64,000 nucleotides of DNA from Stenotrophomonas maltophilia R551-3 (GTDB taxonomy: Bacteria; Pseudomonadota; Gammaproteobacteria; Xanthomonadales; Xanthomonadaceae), in contig NC_011071.1 in the NCBI RefSeq assembly GCF_000020665.1, positions 3,648,501-3,712,500 of the forward strand. Direction: 5' to 3'. This document shows, piece by piece, positions 29,750 through 39,266 of this stretch (positions within the stretch are counted from its first letter, which is position 1; each line of letters opens with the position of its first letter). The translations under genes were made by a program, and so were the position numbers. The notes beneath the pieces were generated by a model, which was given only the letters and a program-made list of their open reading frames with translations, did not search any database and was not told the origin of the DNA.

Positions 29750-32032
29750 ATGTCAGCTGTCTTTTCCATCACTCCTGCCGACAAGAACCGCCTGGCCGCC
29801 AGCGACCTGCCACCGCGGGTGCGCGAACTGCTGGGCGCGTTGATCGGCCTGTGCCGGCAAACGCTGGCCGCGCCGCTGATCCTGACCGTCGAAGCGCTGG
29901 AGCAGACCCTGCTGCACGACGCCGACCGCGCGCGCAATCCGCAGCAGCAGTCCGAACTGATGGCCCAGCGCGGCCAGCTGCACACCTTCTCCGGTCACTT
30001 CGCCGACCGCATGCTTGATGCCGTTGCCGAAGCACTGGCACGCCTGCGCGAGCCGGCTGCCGCCGCCACGAGCAGCGCGGCTCCGCCACCGCTGCCCGGC
30101 ATGCTGGGGCTGTCGCTGGTGGCCGAGCATGACGTCGACCGCGACCTGCTGCTGACCGAGATGGTGCGGCGGGAAACCCTGCGCTCGACCAACACGCTGA
30201 ACCTGCTGGGCCAACGCCTGGGCGTGCTGGCGGCAGCGCCGGCTTTCGAAGCCGACACCCTGCCACTGGCGCCGCAGGCGCTGTGCGTGATGGTGCGCAG
30301 ACTGGCCGAACAGGATGCGCTTGGCGCCGAGGTGCAGCTGGCGCTGTACCGCAGCTTCGAACGGCAGGTGCTGGAGCGGCTGGGTGATGTACTCGACCGC
30401 GCCAATGCACTGCTGGCCCAGCACGGCGTGCTGCCGGGGCTGGTCTACACCCCCTATCTGGCGCGTTCCTCGAGCACGCGGCGGATCATCACCCAGTCGG
30501 TGGGTGGCGGCCGCACCACGCAGCCCGCAAAACGCGCCGCTGCGCCACTGACCGGCTGGAACGGTTCGGCCCCCTCGGGCTCCTGGTCGAGCCTGGTGCA
30601 GGACGCCTTCAACGAGGGCGGCGCTGCCGGCCCCGCCACCACGCCTGGATTGACCACGTCCACCGGCAGCGCACTGCATGAGCTGTTGCAGCAGGCACGC
30701 CATGCCAGCGCCGCACCCGCGGACAGCGGCGCCGTACCCAGCGCTGCGGTGGACGCCATACTCGCGCGCCTGCAGGCCCAGTCCAGTGCCGCCACCGGCG
30801 TGGCCGACCTGCAGGCCGCCGTCGTCGCCCAGCTGCGCAGCGAGCACGGCGCGCAGGCCCAGCTCGGCAGCCACGACCGCGACAACCTCGACCTGCTGCG
30901 CCTGTTGATGCAGCAGGTGCAACAGCAACAGCGCCCCGACCCGGTGCCCGCCGCATTGCTGGCGCGCCTGCAGGTACCGCTGGCGCGTGCTGCGATGGCC
31001 GACCCGGGCTTCTTCGTACGCGACGAACATCCCGCGCGCGAGCTGCTCAACCAGATCGCCGAGGTCGGCGCCAACTGGCTGGGCGACGATGATGTCGACC
31101 CGCAGCTGCTGCAGCGCATGGCGCAGAGCGTGCAGGGCCTGCTCGGCCAGGATGCACGCGCGCCGGAAGCCTTCGCCGCTGCCAATGAAGATGTGCAGCA
31201 GCACCAGCGTGCCGCCGCGCATCGTGCCGAACTGGCCGAACGCCGTCACGTGGAAGCTGCACGCGGCAAGGAACGGCTGGAACTGGCCCGGCGCCAGGCC
31301 AGCGCCCGCATCGATCAGTGCTGCGATGCGCAGGAGCCACCGCGCTTCGTGCAGACCCTGTTGCGCCAGGCCTGGGCCGATGCCCTGACCCTGACCCGGC
31401 TGCGCCATGGCGACGACTCACCACAGTGGCAGGAGCGCCTGCAGCAGACCGAGCGCATCGCAGCGGTGACCGCACAGCCGGTAGATACCGCTGTCGGCAC
31501 CGATACGGTGCTGGCCGCCGAGGTCGAAGCAGCCTTGCTGCAGGTTGGCTACCACGCCGAGGAAGCCGCTGCCGTCGCCCGCCGCCTGGCCACGCCCGGT
31601 GGCGAGGATGACAGCACCTCGCGTACCGAACTCAGCGCCCGCCTGAAGGCACGCGCGCGCCTGGGTGAACATGCCGGCACGACCGCCGGTACCGCTGCCG
31701 ACGCACCGCGCAGCGATTCCGAAGAAGCGGCGTACCAGCAACTGTCGACGCTGCCGTTCGGCAGCTGGTTCGATATCGACAACGACGACGGCACCCTTCG
31801 CCGCCAGCGACTGTCCTGGTACAGCCTGCTGACTGGCCACGCGTTGCTGGTCAACGCACGCGGGCAGAAGATCGCCGATACCGACCTGGATACGTTGGCC
31901 CGGCAGATCAGCGCTGGCCATGCGCAACTGGTCACCGAGGACAAGGGCCGGCTGGTCGACCGCGCCTGGCAGGCCAGCCTTGGCGCATTGCGCACATTGG
32001 CCGGTGATCGCACGCAGGAGACCCACGCATGA
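29750..32032 (+). CDS. DUF1631 family protein
   Basis: A 760-residue soluble protein of the DUF1631 family (sometimes mislabelled thymidine phosphorylase). N-terminal helices LPPRVRELLGALIGLCRQTL and NPQQQSELMAQRGQLHTFSG, then LLTEMVRRETLRSTNTLNLL are typical. A low-complexity Ala/Gly/Ser linker spans about 250-330. The C-terminal FGSWFDIDNDDGTLRRQRLS and WYSLLTGHALLVNARGQKIA look like a beta-barrel resembling a degenerate PilZ domain. Its stop overlaps the start of a true PilZ gene, so both probably act in one c-di-GMP-linked pathway; a sigma-28-like promoter suggests motility. The biochemical role is not established. Confidence 0.82.
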   Translation: MSAVFSITPADKNRLAASDLPPRVRELLGALIGLCRQTLAAPLILTVEALEQTLLHDADRARNPQQQSELMAQRGQLHTFSGHFADRMLDAVAEALARLREPAAAATSSAAPPPLPGMLGLSLVAEHDVDRDLLLTEMVRRETLRSTNTLNLLGQRLGVLAAAPAFEADTLPLAPQALCVMVRRLAEQDALGAEVQLALYRSFERQVLERLGDVLDRANALLAQHGVLPGLVYTPYLARSSSTRRIITQSVGGGRTTQPAKRAAAPLTGWNGSAPSGSWSSLVQDAFNEGGAAGPATTPGLTTSTGSALHELLQQARHASAAPADSGAVPSAAVDAILARLQAQSSAATGVADLQAAVVAQLRSEHGAQAQLGSHDRDNLDLLRLLMQQVQQQQRPDPVPAALLARLQVPLARAAMADPGFFVRDEHPARELLNQIAEVGANWLGDDDVDPQLLQRMAQSVQGLLGQDARAPEAFAAANEDVQQHQRAAAHRAELAERRHVEAARGKERLELARRQASARIDQCCDAQEPPRFVQTLLRQAWADALTLTRLRHGDDSPQWQERLQQTERIAAVTAQPVDTAVGTDTVLAAEVEAALLQVGYHAEEAAAVARRLATPGGEDDSTSRTELSARLKARARLGEHAGTTAGTAADAPRSDSEEAAYQQLSTLPFGSWFDIDNDDGTLRRQRLSWYSLLTGHALLVNARGQKIADTDLDTLARQISAGHAQLVTEDKGRLVDRAWQASLGALRTLAGDRTQETHA

Positions 32033-32403
32033 AACCCGTCCCGCCGCAGGACACGCGCCGCGCACCGCGCCGCCAGGTCTCGGACCTGGTGCCGGTCACC
32101 GACCAGATGCGCGAATGCGTGGTCGGCCGCCTCGGCAATGTCTCCGAGACCGGCATGCTGATGCTGGCCAGCGCCCCGCTGCGCGAAGATGCGCTGTACC
32201 AGCTGCGCTTCCCGCTGCCGATGGGTGATGGCCGCCAGGAAGCGATCGATGTCGGCGTGCATCTGCTGTGGAGCGAGCCGGCGCACGTACCTGGACAGAG
32301 CTGGACCGGCTTCCGCTTCCTGACCCTGTCACGTGAACATCGGCAGCTGCTGCGCCAGTGGGTGGGCGAGGACAGCGACGAGGGACCGCTTTCGACGGCC
32401 TGA
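32029..32403 (+). CDS. PilZ domain protein (predicted c-di-GMP receptor)
   Basis: A 124-residue single PilZ domain. The c-di-GMP-binding residues are visible: an Arg-rich RRAPRRQ near residues 8-14 and NVSETG near residues 38-43 (the D/NxSxxG motif), followed by the beta barrel (YQLRFPLPMGDGRQEAIDVG, WTGFRFLTLSREHRQLLRQW). Start overlaps the DUF1631 stop (ATGA). It could act as a flagellar brake or an adaptor; YcgR-type N-terminal domains are missing but DUF1631 may take that part. Confidence 0.88.
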   Translation: MKPVPPQDTRRAPRRQVSDLVPVTDQMRECVVGRLGNVSETGMLMLASAPLREDALYQLRFPLPMGDGRQEAIDVGVHLLWSEPAHVPGQSWTGFRFLTLSREHRQLLRQWVGEDSDEGPLSTA

Positions 32404-32478
32404 GTGCCGGTTCCGGCACAGCGGTTTTTCGCGGTATGCGGCAGAATCTAGGGCCGTTTTCCGTGTCGAGCCACCGCA

Positions 32479-33810
32479 ATGATCCAGCAAGACCCCGGCG
32501 CCCTGTATTCCGACCACCTGGCCGTGCTGTTCCGACGCGCCGAACAGGCACTGGCCCGCGGCGGCTTCGACCATCTGGTGGTGCCCAGCGGTACCCTGCA
32601 CTACCAGGTGTTCGACGACCGCGACTACCCGTACGCGGTGAACCCGCAGTTCAAGGCCTGGCTGCCGCTGACCCGCGTGCCCAACAGCTGGATCGTGTTC
32701 ACCCCGGGCAAGCGCCCGGCGGTGCTTTTCCACCAGCCCTTCGACTACTGGCACGTGGTGCCGGACGCACCCAGCGGCTGGTGGGTGGAGCACTTCGACA
32801 TCCACATCATCCGCAAGCCCGAAGAGGCGCTGGCGCTGCTGCCGGCCGATCCGTCGCGCTGCGCGATCCTCGGCGAGCCGCAGAGCGCGCTGGGCAGTTA
32901 TGTGCCGAACAACCCGGCACCGGTGGTGAACTACCTGGAATGGCACCGCGGCAGCAAGACGCCGTATGAAATCGCGTTGATGCGCCAGGCGCAGGTGCTG
33001 GGCGTGCGCGGCCATCGCGCCGCCGAGGCTGCGTTCCGCAACGGCGCCGACGAGTTCAGCATCCACATGGCGTACTGCCAGGCCGTGGGCCAGGATGCCA
33101 CCGAGCTGCCGTACGGCAACATCGTGGCGCTGAACGAACACGCCGCCGTGCTGCATTACACCGAGCTGGGCCGCAAGGCGCCGCAGCCGCTGCGCAGCTT
33201 CCTGATCGATGCCGGCGCCAGCGCGCACGGCTACGCCAGCGACATCACCCGTACCTACGCCGCGCGCGGCCACGACGAGTTCGCGGCGATGATCGCTGCT
33301 GTCGATGCCGCGCAGCAGCAGATGTGCGCGGCGGTGCGCCCGGGCTTCGACTACAAGCAGCTGCACGTGGACGCGCACCTTTCGCTGATGGGCGTACTGA
33401 AGGACTTCGGCGTGATCAAGGTGTCGCCGCAGACCGCACTGGAGACCGGCGTCAGCGCCGCGTTCTTCCCGCACGGCATCGGCCATCTGATCGGCCTGCA
33501 GGTGCACGACGTGGCCGGCTTCGCGGCCAGCGACGAAGGTGGCCGCATCGAGCGCCCGGCCGGCCATCCGTACCTGCGCCTGACCCGCGTGCTGGAACCG
33601 GGCATGGTGGTGACCATCGAACCCGGCCTGTACTTCATCGACATGCTGTTGAATGAAGTGAAGGACGCCGGTCATGGCGATGCGATCAACTGGGACCGCG
33701 TGGACTTCTTCCGTCCGTATGGCGGCATCCGCATCGAAGACGAAGTGCTGTGCACCGAGGGCGAAGCGGACAACCTGACGCGGCCGGTGTTTGCGGCGGC
33801 GAACGGCTGA
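32479..33810 (+). CDS. pepQ: Xaa-Pro dipeptidase (PepQ)
   Basis: A 443-residue M24 metallopeptidase cutting Xaa-Pro dipeptides. The N-terminal creatinase-like domain begins LYSDHLAVLFRRAEQALARG; the metal ligands are DAGASAHGYASDITRTYA, FFPHGIGHLIGLQVHDVAG and the Glu of VVTIEPGLYF and GGIRIEDEVL. Length and the WVEHFDIHII segment match bacterial PepQ. It is a single gene with a small spacer after the PilZ gene. Confidence 0.94.
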   Translation: MIQQDPGALYSDHLAVLFRRAEQALARGGFDHLVVPSGTLHYQVFDDRDYPYAVNPQFKAWLPLTRVPNSWIVFTPGKRPAVLFHQPFDYWHVVPDAPSGWWVEHFDIHIIRKPEEALALLPADPSRCAILGEPQSALGSYVPNNPAPVVNYLEWHRGSKTPYEIALMRQAQVLGVRGHRAAEAAFRNGADEFSIHMAYCQAVGQDATELPYGNIVALNEHAAVLHYTELGRKAPQPLRSFLIDAGASAHGYASDITRTYAARGHDEFAAMIAAVDAAQQQMCAAVRPGFDYKQLHVDAHLSLMGVLKDFGVIKVSPQTALETGVSAAFFPHGIGHLIGLQVHDVAGFAASDEGGRIERPAGHPYLRLTRVLEPGMVVTIEPGLYFIDMLLNEVKDAGHGDAINWDRVDFFRPYGGIRIEDEVLCTEGEADNLTRPVFAAANG

Positions 33811-33849
33811 GCCCCTCGTGGTTGGTCGCTGAAATCAGAAGCCGCGCTT

Positions 33850-34023
33850 GGCCGGGCGGGGTGGGTTTACGGGGTGTGAGCCGCATGGATGCGGCGACCA
33901 AGCCTCCAGGGATGGATTCACGGCGTCCCCGCAAACCCACAGTGCCCCGCCATCCCACGGATAGCCCGCTTTGGCCTTGGCTTTGGCTGTTGCCTCTGCG
34001 GGTGCAGGGCTGCAAGCCCTGCC
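33850..34023 (-). repeat. Composite stem-loop module, copy 3 (reversed, shorter)
   Basis: Read on the minus strand it gives GGCAGGGCTTGCAGCCCTGCACC, CAAAGCGGGCTATCCGTGGGATGGC, long-stem arms GGCACTGTGGGTTTGCGGGG and CCCCGTAAACCCACCCCGCC, and the same inner hairpin GCCGCATCCATGCGGC with TGAATCCATCCCTGGAGGCT between. It lacks the TTCGACA...GTGTCGAC tail of copies 1 and 2. It sits between the convergent pepQ and pepP genes. Confidence 0.75.
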
Positions 34024-34031
34024 GAAACCCC

Positions 34032-35360
34032 TTACCCCGCCATCACCGCTTCGATCTCGTCAGCGCTGCGCGCCAGGCCCTCGGTCAGCACGCGATGGCC
34101 GTCATCGGTGATCAGCACATCATCCTCGGTGCGGATGCCGATACCGCGCCAGCGCGGTTCCACCGTCGTATCGTCCACGCCGATGTACAGCCCCGGCTCG
34201 ATGGTGAACGCCATGCCCGGCTCCAGCAGGCGCGAATCGCCGGCCAGGCGGTAGTCGCCCACGTCGTGCACGTCCATGCCGATCCAGTGCCCGGTCTTGT
34301 GCCGGTAGAAGCGCTGGTACAGGCCCTCGGACAGGTTCTTTTCCAGCGTGCCCTTCAGCAGGCCCAGCCGCAGCAGGCCTTCGGTCAGGGTCTGCACCGC
34401 CGCCAGGTGACCCAACTCGTAAGCCACGCCCGGTTTGGCCTGGGCCAGTGCCGCGGCCTGTGCATCGCCGACCAGGTCGTGCAGCGCGCGCTGTTCGGCA
34501 CTGAAACGGCCGTTCACCGGGAACGTGCGGGTGATGTCGCTGGCATAGCCACGGTACTCGGCACCGGCATCGATCAGCACCAGCTCGCCGTCACGCGAAC
34601 GTGCGTTGTTGTCGCGGTAATGCAGGATGCAACCGTTGCGGCCGGCACCGACAATGCTGCAGTACGCCGGCACCGCATCGCTGGCACGGAACACCCGCTC
34701 CAGTTCGGCCTGCAGTTCGTACTCGTGGATGCCCGCCTTCGCCGCCTTCATCGCCGCCAGATGTGCGCGCACGCTGATCTGCGCGGCGTGGTGCATCAGC
34801 GCCACTTCCGAACCGGACTTGAACAGGCGCTGCTCATGCAGCAGATGGCCCAGCTCCAGGAACTCATGTGGCGGCTGCGCACCGTGGCGCACCTGCGAAC
34901 GAACGCGGTTGACCCAGCCGATCAGCTTCAGGTCGAAGTCGGCATCGCGGCCGAAGTGGTAATAGACGCGCGAACGCCCTTCCAGCAGGCCCGGCAGGAT
35001 CTCGTCCAGATCATCGATCGGATAGGCATCGTCCATGCCGTACTGCGCCACCGCGCCTTCCTGGCCGGCACGCCCACCGTCCCAGGCTTCGCGCTCGGCG
35101 TCGCGCTCGCGGCAGAACAGGATCGCCTCGCCGTGGCGACGGCCGGGAATCAGCACCAGCACCGCTTCCGGTTCCGGGAAGCCGCTCAGGTACTGGAAAT
35201 CCGAATCCTGCCGGAACGGGTAATGTGTATCCAGGCTGCGCACCTTCTCGGCCGCGGCGGGCAGCACCAGGATCGCGTCCTCGCCGGCCATGTCCATCAG
35301 CTGGCGGCGGCGACGCTTGTACTCGCCGGCCGCGATGCCGGTGCGCTGCTTGATATCCAT
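34032..35360 (-). CDS. pepP: Xaa-Pro aminopeptidase (PepP)
   Basis: A 442-residue M24 peptidase removing N-terminal residues before proline. The AMP_N domain covers about residues 5-135 (RRRQLMDMAGEDAILVLPAA). Metal-binding segments are DAGAEYRGYASDITRTFPVN, HKTGHWIGMDVHDVGDY, FTIEPGLYIG and GIGIRTEDDVLI. It starts within the stop of ygfB (TGATG), the same order as E. coli ygfB-pepP; the ubiH that follows in E. coli is missing here and a repeat module comes instead. Confidence 0.95.
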   Translation of the reverse strand: MDIKQRTGIAAGEYKRRRRQLMDMAGEDAILVLPAAAEKVRSLDTHYPFRQDSDFQYLSGFPEPEAVLVLIPGRRHGEAILFCRERDAEREAWDGGRAGQEGAVAQYGMDDAYPIDDLDEILPGLLEGRSRVYYHFGRDADFDLKLIGWVNRVRSQVRHGAQPPHEFLELGHLLHEQRLFKSGSEVALMHHAAQISVRAHLAAMKAAKAGIHEYELQAELERVFRASDAVPAYCSIVGAGRNGCILHYRDNNARSRDGELVLIDAGAEYRGYASDITRTFPVNGRFSAEQRALHDLVGDAQAAALAQAKPGVAYELGHLAAVQTLTEGLLRLGLLKGTLEKNLSEGLYQRFYRHKTGHWIGMDVHDVGDYRLAGDSRLLEPGMAFTIEPGLYIGVDDTTVEPRWRGIGIRTEDDVLITDDGHRVLTEGLARSADEIEAVMAG

Positions 35361-35908
35361 CAGTTCAGGCGCTGCCGATGGCGCGAGGCCAGCACCACGT
35401 CACCGTGCAGCAACAGCACCGCCACGCGGATGAACTCCTCGATCTCCGACAGTGCTTCGTCGTCATCGTCACCACCGGCCTCGAAATCCTCGCTGGAGGC
35501 GCGGGCCAGGCTGGCCATGTCGTTCAGCGCTTCCTCGCCCTCTTCGGACAGCGCCGGGCGATGGCCACCACTGCCCAGGCCGAAGCCGCCGAGGAAGCTG
35601 CGGGTCCAGGCGAACATGGCATCGGCCTGCGCGGCCACGTCGTCGTTGTCGGTCAGCAGCAGCTCGAAGGCGAAGTCGCGGTCTTCCAGCTGCCTGATGG
35701 TGACCTGCAGCAGCTGTGCCAGCACGCTGTCGGCGGCCACCGGCGGCAGGTTGTCGTCGGCCAGCACGCGCGCCGGCCAGTCGTTGCCAGGGGCGCCGCC
35801 GGCGGCCAGCCAGCCGCACAGTGCGCCGTGCAGCTCGGCAGCGGTGGCGCCCAGGCCCAGCTCCTGGCTGGCGCGGGTAACGTCGTCGACGGAGGGAAGT
35901 TCGGTCAT
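35360..35908 (-). CDS. ygfB: UPF0149 (YgfB/YecA-like) protein
   Basis: A 182-residue helical protein with the UPF0149 features: ELPSVDDVTRASQELGLGAT at the start, AELHGALCGWLAAGG, WTRSFLGGFGLGSGG, and the acidic late stretch GGDDDDEALSEIEEFIRVAV. The function is not well known; in pseudomonads a YgfB has been tied to control of beta-lactamase genes. Directly upstream of pepP with a 1-base overlap, and divergent from the TIGR02449-zapA pair, as in many gammaproteobacteria. Confidence 0.9.
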   Translation of the reverse strand: MTELPSVDDVTRASQELGLGATAAELHGALCGWLAAGGAPGNDWPARVLADDNLPPVAADSVLAQLLQVTIRQLEDRDFAFELLLTDNDDVAAQADAMFAWTRSFLGGFGLGSGGHRPALSEEGEEALNDMASLARASSEDFEAGGDDDDEALSEIEEFIRVAVLLLHGDVVLASRHRQRLN

Positions 35909-36060
35909 CGTGCGGCTCGTTCGGATAAGGAAACCAGGAGCGCACGCGCGCGCCCGTGAGACCGCCTAGTGTAGCAACCCGACGGCCTCCTCCCCGTGGC
36001 CGCCGGGCCTTGCTGCGACAGCGCTTGACCGCCCTTGCCCCGCTTGCCTATCGTGCCCGC

Positions 36061-36282
36061 ATGGAACCCGCCGATCCCCTTGCCCAGCTGCAGGACTTCG
36101 CCGCCCGCGTGGAAGCGTTGCTTGAACGCAACCAGCGGCTGGCCGAGGAGAACCGCAGCCTGCGCCATCAGCAGGAACAACTGGTGGCCGAGCGCTCCAC
36201 GCTGCTGGCCAAGAACGAACAGGCGCGCTCGCGGGTGGAAGCAATGATCAGCCGGCTCAAATCCCTGGAGCAGCACACATGA
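36061..36282 (+). CDS. TIGR02449-type small coiled-coil protein
   Basis: A 73-residue protein that is almost one continuous coiled coil: MEPADPLAQLQDFAARVEAL then LLERNQRLAEENRSLRHQQE, KNEQARSRVEAMISRLKSLE. Proteins of this type stand upstream of zapA in many gammaproteobacteria (ZapB-like in shape) and may join the division ring. The start is the ATG at 36061; codons before it are in the spacer. A TATCGT box lies a few bases upstream, so the message may be nearly leaderless. The stop overlaps the zapA start. Confidence 0.85.
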   Translation: MEPADPLAQLQDFAARVEALLERNQRLAEENRSLRHQQEQLVAERSTLLAKNEQARSRVEAMISRLKSLEQHT

Positions 36283-36575
36283 GCGCCGAACCGGTCAGTG
36301 TCCGCATCCTCGATCGTGAATACACCGTGGGTGTCGGCGGCGATGAACGCGACAGCCTGATGGCCGCCGCGCGCCTGCTCGATGCACGCATGCGCGAGAT
36401 CCGAGGCAGCAACCGCATGGCCGCGGTGGACCGCATTGCGGTGCTGGCCGCGTTGAACCTGGCCCACGAACTGCAGCTGCTGCGCGACGAAAACGCCCGC
36501 CAGGCGGTGGCGCTGCAGCAGACGCTGGCCGACCTGAACCGGCGTCTGGACCGCGCGATCGACGGCACCCCATAG
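36279..36575 (+). CDS. zapA: Cell division protein ZapA
   Basis: A 98-residue protein that bundles FtsZ filaments. The N-terminal globular part is SVRILDREYTVGVGGDERDS, with LMAAARLLDARMREIRGSNR, then a C-terminal helix that dimerises (LAALNLAHELQLLRDENARQ). It overlaps the preceding coiled-coil gene. The zapA - 6S RNA - fau order seen here is conserved across gammaproteobacteria. The stop codon lies directly before the A-tract of a large terminator palindrome. Confidence 0.95.
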   Translation: MSAEPVSVRILDREYTVGVGGDERDSLMAAARLLDARMREIRGSNRMAAVDRIAVLAALNLAHELQLLRDENARQAVALQQTLADLNRRLDRAIDGTP

Positions 36576-36652
36576 AAAAAGGGGACGGAGGGGATTAAGG
36601 CGCATTCGCCCCTTCTGCGCTGGAAACGTCTTAATCCCCTCCGTCCCCTTTT
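36576..36652. terminator. Bidirectional terminator palindrome, copy 1
   Basis: AAAAAGGGGACGGAGGGGAT then TAAG on the left; CTTAATCCCCTCCGTCCCC and TTTT on the right. The centre (36600-36629) is a 30-base insert relative to the perfect copy at 42476, with the partly paired GGCGCATTCGCC. It immediately follows the zapA stop and precedes the 6S RNA promoter. Confidence 0.85.
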
Positions 36653-36715
36653 CTCATATCTGAATTGGCACGGACTGTTGCCGACGAACGGCCTATCCAG
36701 ATCCTGCGTGCTGGC

Positions 36716-36721
36716 TATAAT
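36716..36721 (+). promoter_or_regulatory. -10 box of 6S RNA
   Basis: A perfect TATAAT seven bases before the first base of the RNA's closing stem. No convincing -35 box. Confidence 0.7.
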
Positions 36722-36727
36722 GGCCAC

Positions 36728-36914
36728 GCGTTCTCTGCGGTACTCGACGGCATGTGCAAACATTCGCCTTGTCCCTTAAGAACGACACCGGGAGCGCGAC
36801 AGCGCCGGGAGTGCAGGTCCGCCTTGTAGCGGGAAGCCCGATGGTTCTCCAGCGTTCCCACTTGAGCCCCCGGGTTCAAGGTCGTTTCGCATGCATCGAC
36901 ATTGCGGAGAATGC
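36728..36914 (+). ncRNA. ssrS: 6S RNA
   Basis: About 187 bases between zapA and fau, the classic ssrS position. The 5' GCGTTCTC (36728-36735) pairs with GAGAATGC at 36907-36914 to close the long hairpin; between are CCTTGTCCCTTAAGAACG and the 3' GGTTCAAGGTCG, GCATGCATCGACATTGCGG segments that resemble the conserved 6S core. The RNA binds sigma-70 RNA polymerase as a promoter mimic in stationary phase. Ends are inferred from the stem and the -10 box. Confidence 0.88.
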
Positions 36915-36924
36915 AATATTCCAG

Positions 36925-36960
36925 CAAGGGCGGCGTCTTCGGGCGTCGCCCTTGTTCTTT
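36925..36960 (+). terminator. Rho-independent terminator of 6S RNA
   Basis: CAAGGGCGGCG, loop TCTTCGGG, CGTCGCCCTTG, followed by TTCTTT. It sits 37 bases before the fau start. Confidence 0.8.
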
Positions 36961-36997
36961 CCGGCACAATGACGGCTGATCCTTGCCGCACGCTGCC

Positions 36998-37587
36998 ATG
37001 ACCGACCCGCGCCAGGCCCTGCGCCACGACCTGCGGCAACGCCGCCGCGACCTTTCCGCCGGTGAGCGCATCGCCGCCGCCGAATCCCTCGCCGATGCCC
37101 TGCTGGCCCTGCCGTTCGCCCCGTGCGAAGGCGCCGTGGCCGGCTACTGGGCGCTGGATGGCGAAATCGCCCTGCACCGCTGGCAACTGCAGCTGCCCGA
37201 AGGACTCACTTACTGCCTGCCGGTACTGGCCGGCGACGTACTGCGCTTCGCGCCGTGGCGGCCCGGGCAACCGCTGACCAGCAACCGTTACGGCATCCCC
37301 GAGCCGGATGTGACCGTGGAAGACACCCTGGAACCCGCGCAGATGGCGCTGGTGGTGACCCCGCTGGTGGGCTTCGACACCCAATGCCGGCGGCTGGGCA
37401 TGGGAGGCGGCTGGTATGATCGCAGCTTCGCCTTCCGCCACGACCGGCCGGCGCCGCCCTGGCTGGTCGGCGCTGCGTTCGCGGTGCAGCAGGTCGAGTC
37501 CTTGCCGGTGGCGTCGTGGGACGTGCCGGTGGATGCGATCTGCACCGAAGACGGCACCCTGTTCCCCTCCGCTGCCCCCGTGAACGC

Positions 37588-37591
<4 letters not shown>
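36998..37591 (+). CDS. fau: 5-formyltetrahydrofolate cyclo-ligase
   Basis: A 197-residue enzyme returning 5-formyl-THF to 5,10-methenyl-THF at the cost of ATP. Family parts: ALRHDLRQRRRDLSAGERIA, VAGYWALDGEI, the RYGIPEP segment, and the nucleotide-binding LVVTPLVGFD with RRLGMGGGWYDR. Start taken at 36998 (MTDPRQAL); a Met five codons upstream is possible. It follows 6S RNA as in E. coli ygfA, and its stop overlaps the next gene (ATGA). Confidence 0.93.
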
Positions 37592-38067
<476 letters not shown>

Positions 38068-38089
38068 TTCCCTGCCTGAGAGTTCTCCC

Positions 38090-38737
38090 ATGTCCGAAGC
38101 CAAGCGCCTGGCCGCCGAGAAAGCCATCGAGTACGTTGAAGACGGCATGATCGTCGGTGTCGGCACCGGTTCCACCGTGGCCTATTTCATCGATGCCCTG
38201 GCCCGCATCCAGCACCGCATCAAGGGTGCCGTGTCCAGCTCCGAACAGAGCACCGCGCGCCTGAAGCAGCACGGCATCGAGGTGATCGAGCTGAACCACA
38301 GCGGCAATCTGTCGCTGTACGTGGACGGCGCCGATGAGTGCGATGCCAACAAGTGCCTGATCAAGGGCGGCGGTGCCGCGCTGACCCGCGAGAAGATCAT
38401 CGCCGAGGCCAGCGAGCGCTTCATCTGCATCGTCGACCCGAGCAAGCAGGTGCCGGTGCTGGGTAAATTCCCGCTGCCGGTGGAGGTGATTCCGATGGCG
38501 CGCAGCCTGATCGCCCGCCAGATCCGCGACATGACCGGCGGCCAGCCGACCTGGCGCGAAGGCGTGGTGACCGACAACGGCAACCAGATCCTGGACATCC
38601 ACAACCTGCAGATCACCGATCCGGAAAAGCTGGAGCGCGAGCTCAACCAGCTGCCGGGTGTGGTGTGCGTCGGCCTGTTCGCGCGCCGTCGCGCCGATGT
38701 GGTGATCGTCGGCGGCGAGCCGCCGGTCGTGCTCTGA
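38090..38737 (+). CDS. rpiA: Ribose-5-phosphate isomerase A
   Basis: A 215-residue enzyme interconverting ribose-5-phosphate and ribulose-5-phosphate. The substrate loop [11 protein letters not shown] is near residue 22; [11 protein letters not shown] carries active-site acids; [20 protein letters not shown] the catalytic Glu and Lys. Length is normal. A 22-base gap separates it from the EVE gene, so fau-EVE-rpiA-DUF192 probably form one transcript. Confidence 0.97.
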   Translation: MSEAKRLAAEKAIEYVEDGMIVGVGTGSTVAYFIDALARIQHRIKGAVSSSEQSTARLKQHGIEVIELNHSGNLSLYVDGADECDANKCLIKGGGAALTREKIIAEASERFICIVDPSKQVPVLGKFPLPVEVIPMARSLIARQIRDMTGGQPTWREGVVTDNGNQILDIHNLQITDPEKLERELNQLPGVVCVGLFARRRADVVIVGGEPPVVL

Positions 38738-38757
38738 CCTTTGCAAGGATCCTGACG

Positions 38758-39204
38758 ATGTCGCTGTTGCGTTCGCTGCTGATGCTTCCGCTGCTGGCCC
38801 TGGCCGGCTGTGCCACCGATGCGGCCCGCCACTGGGTCGAGCTGGATGGTGCGCGCTACCAGGTGGAGCTGGCCACCAACGATGAAACCCGCGCGCGCGG
38901 GCTGATGTTCCGCGACCAGATGGCCGCTGACCACGGCATGTTGTTCATCCACGACCGCGAAGAAATGCAGGCGTACTGGATGAAGAACACCAAGCTTGCG
39001 CTGGATATCCTGTACTTCGACAGCCAGCGCAAGCTGGTCAGCCAGCAGCGCGACGTGCCGCCGTGCTCGGCCGGCGACATGTGCCCGCCCTACCCCAGCG
39101 GTGGCCCGGCGCGCTACGTGCTGGAGCTCAACGCCGGCCAGGCCGAGAAGCTCAAGCTGAAGGACGGCACCGAGCTGACCTTCGGCCCGGGCATCGAAAA
39201 GTAA
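38758..39204 (+). CDS. DUF192 lipoprotein
   Basis: A 148-residue protein with a lipoprotein signal: residues 1-17 end in LALAGC, so Cys17 or so would be lipidated. The rest is the DUF192 domain (YQVELATNDETRARGLMFRD, then MLFIHDREEMQAYWMKNTKL, RYVLELNAGQAEKLKLKDGT). The function of DUF192 is unknown. The Met at 38758 is preferred over 31 upstream codons that overlap rpiA in another frame. Confidence 0.88.
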   Translation: MSLLRSLLMLPLLALAGCATDAARHWVELDGARYQVELATNDETRARGLMFRDQMAADHGMLFIHDREEMQAYWMKNTKLALDILYFDSQRKLVSQQRDVPPCSAGDMCPPYPSGGPARYVLELNAGQAEKLKLKDGTELTFGPGIEK

Positions 39205-39211
39205 ACGATGC

Positions 39212-39260
39212 GGCCGGCCAGCGGCCGGCACCCGCGGTAGTGCCGGCCGCTGGCCGGCAA
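39212..39260. repeat. SMAG/REP pair
   Basis: CCGGCCAGCGGCCGGCAC followed directly by GTAGTGCCGGCCGCTGGCCGG: two inverted palindromes nearly touching, just after the DUF192 gene. Confidence 0.8.
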
Positions 39261-39266
39261 CCCTGC

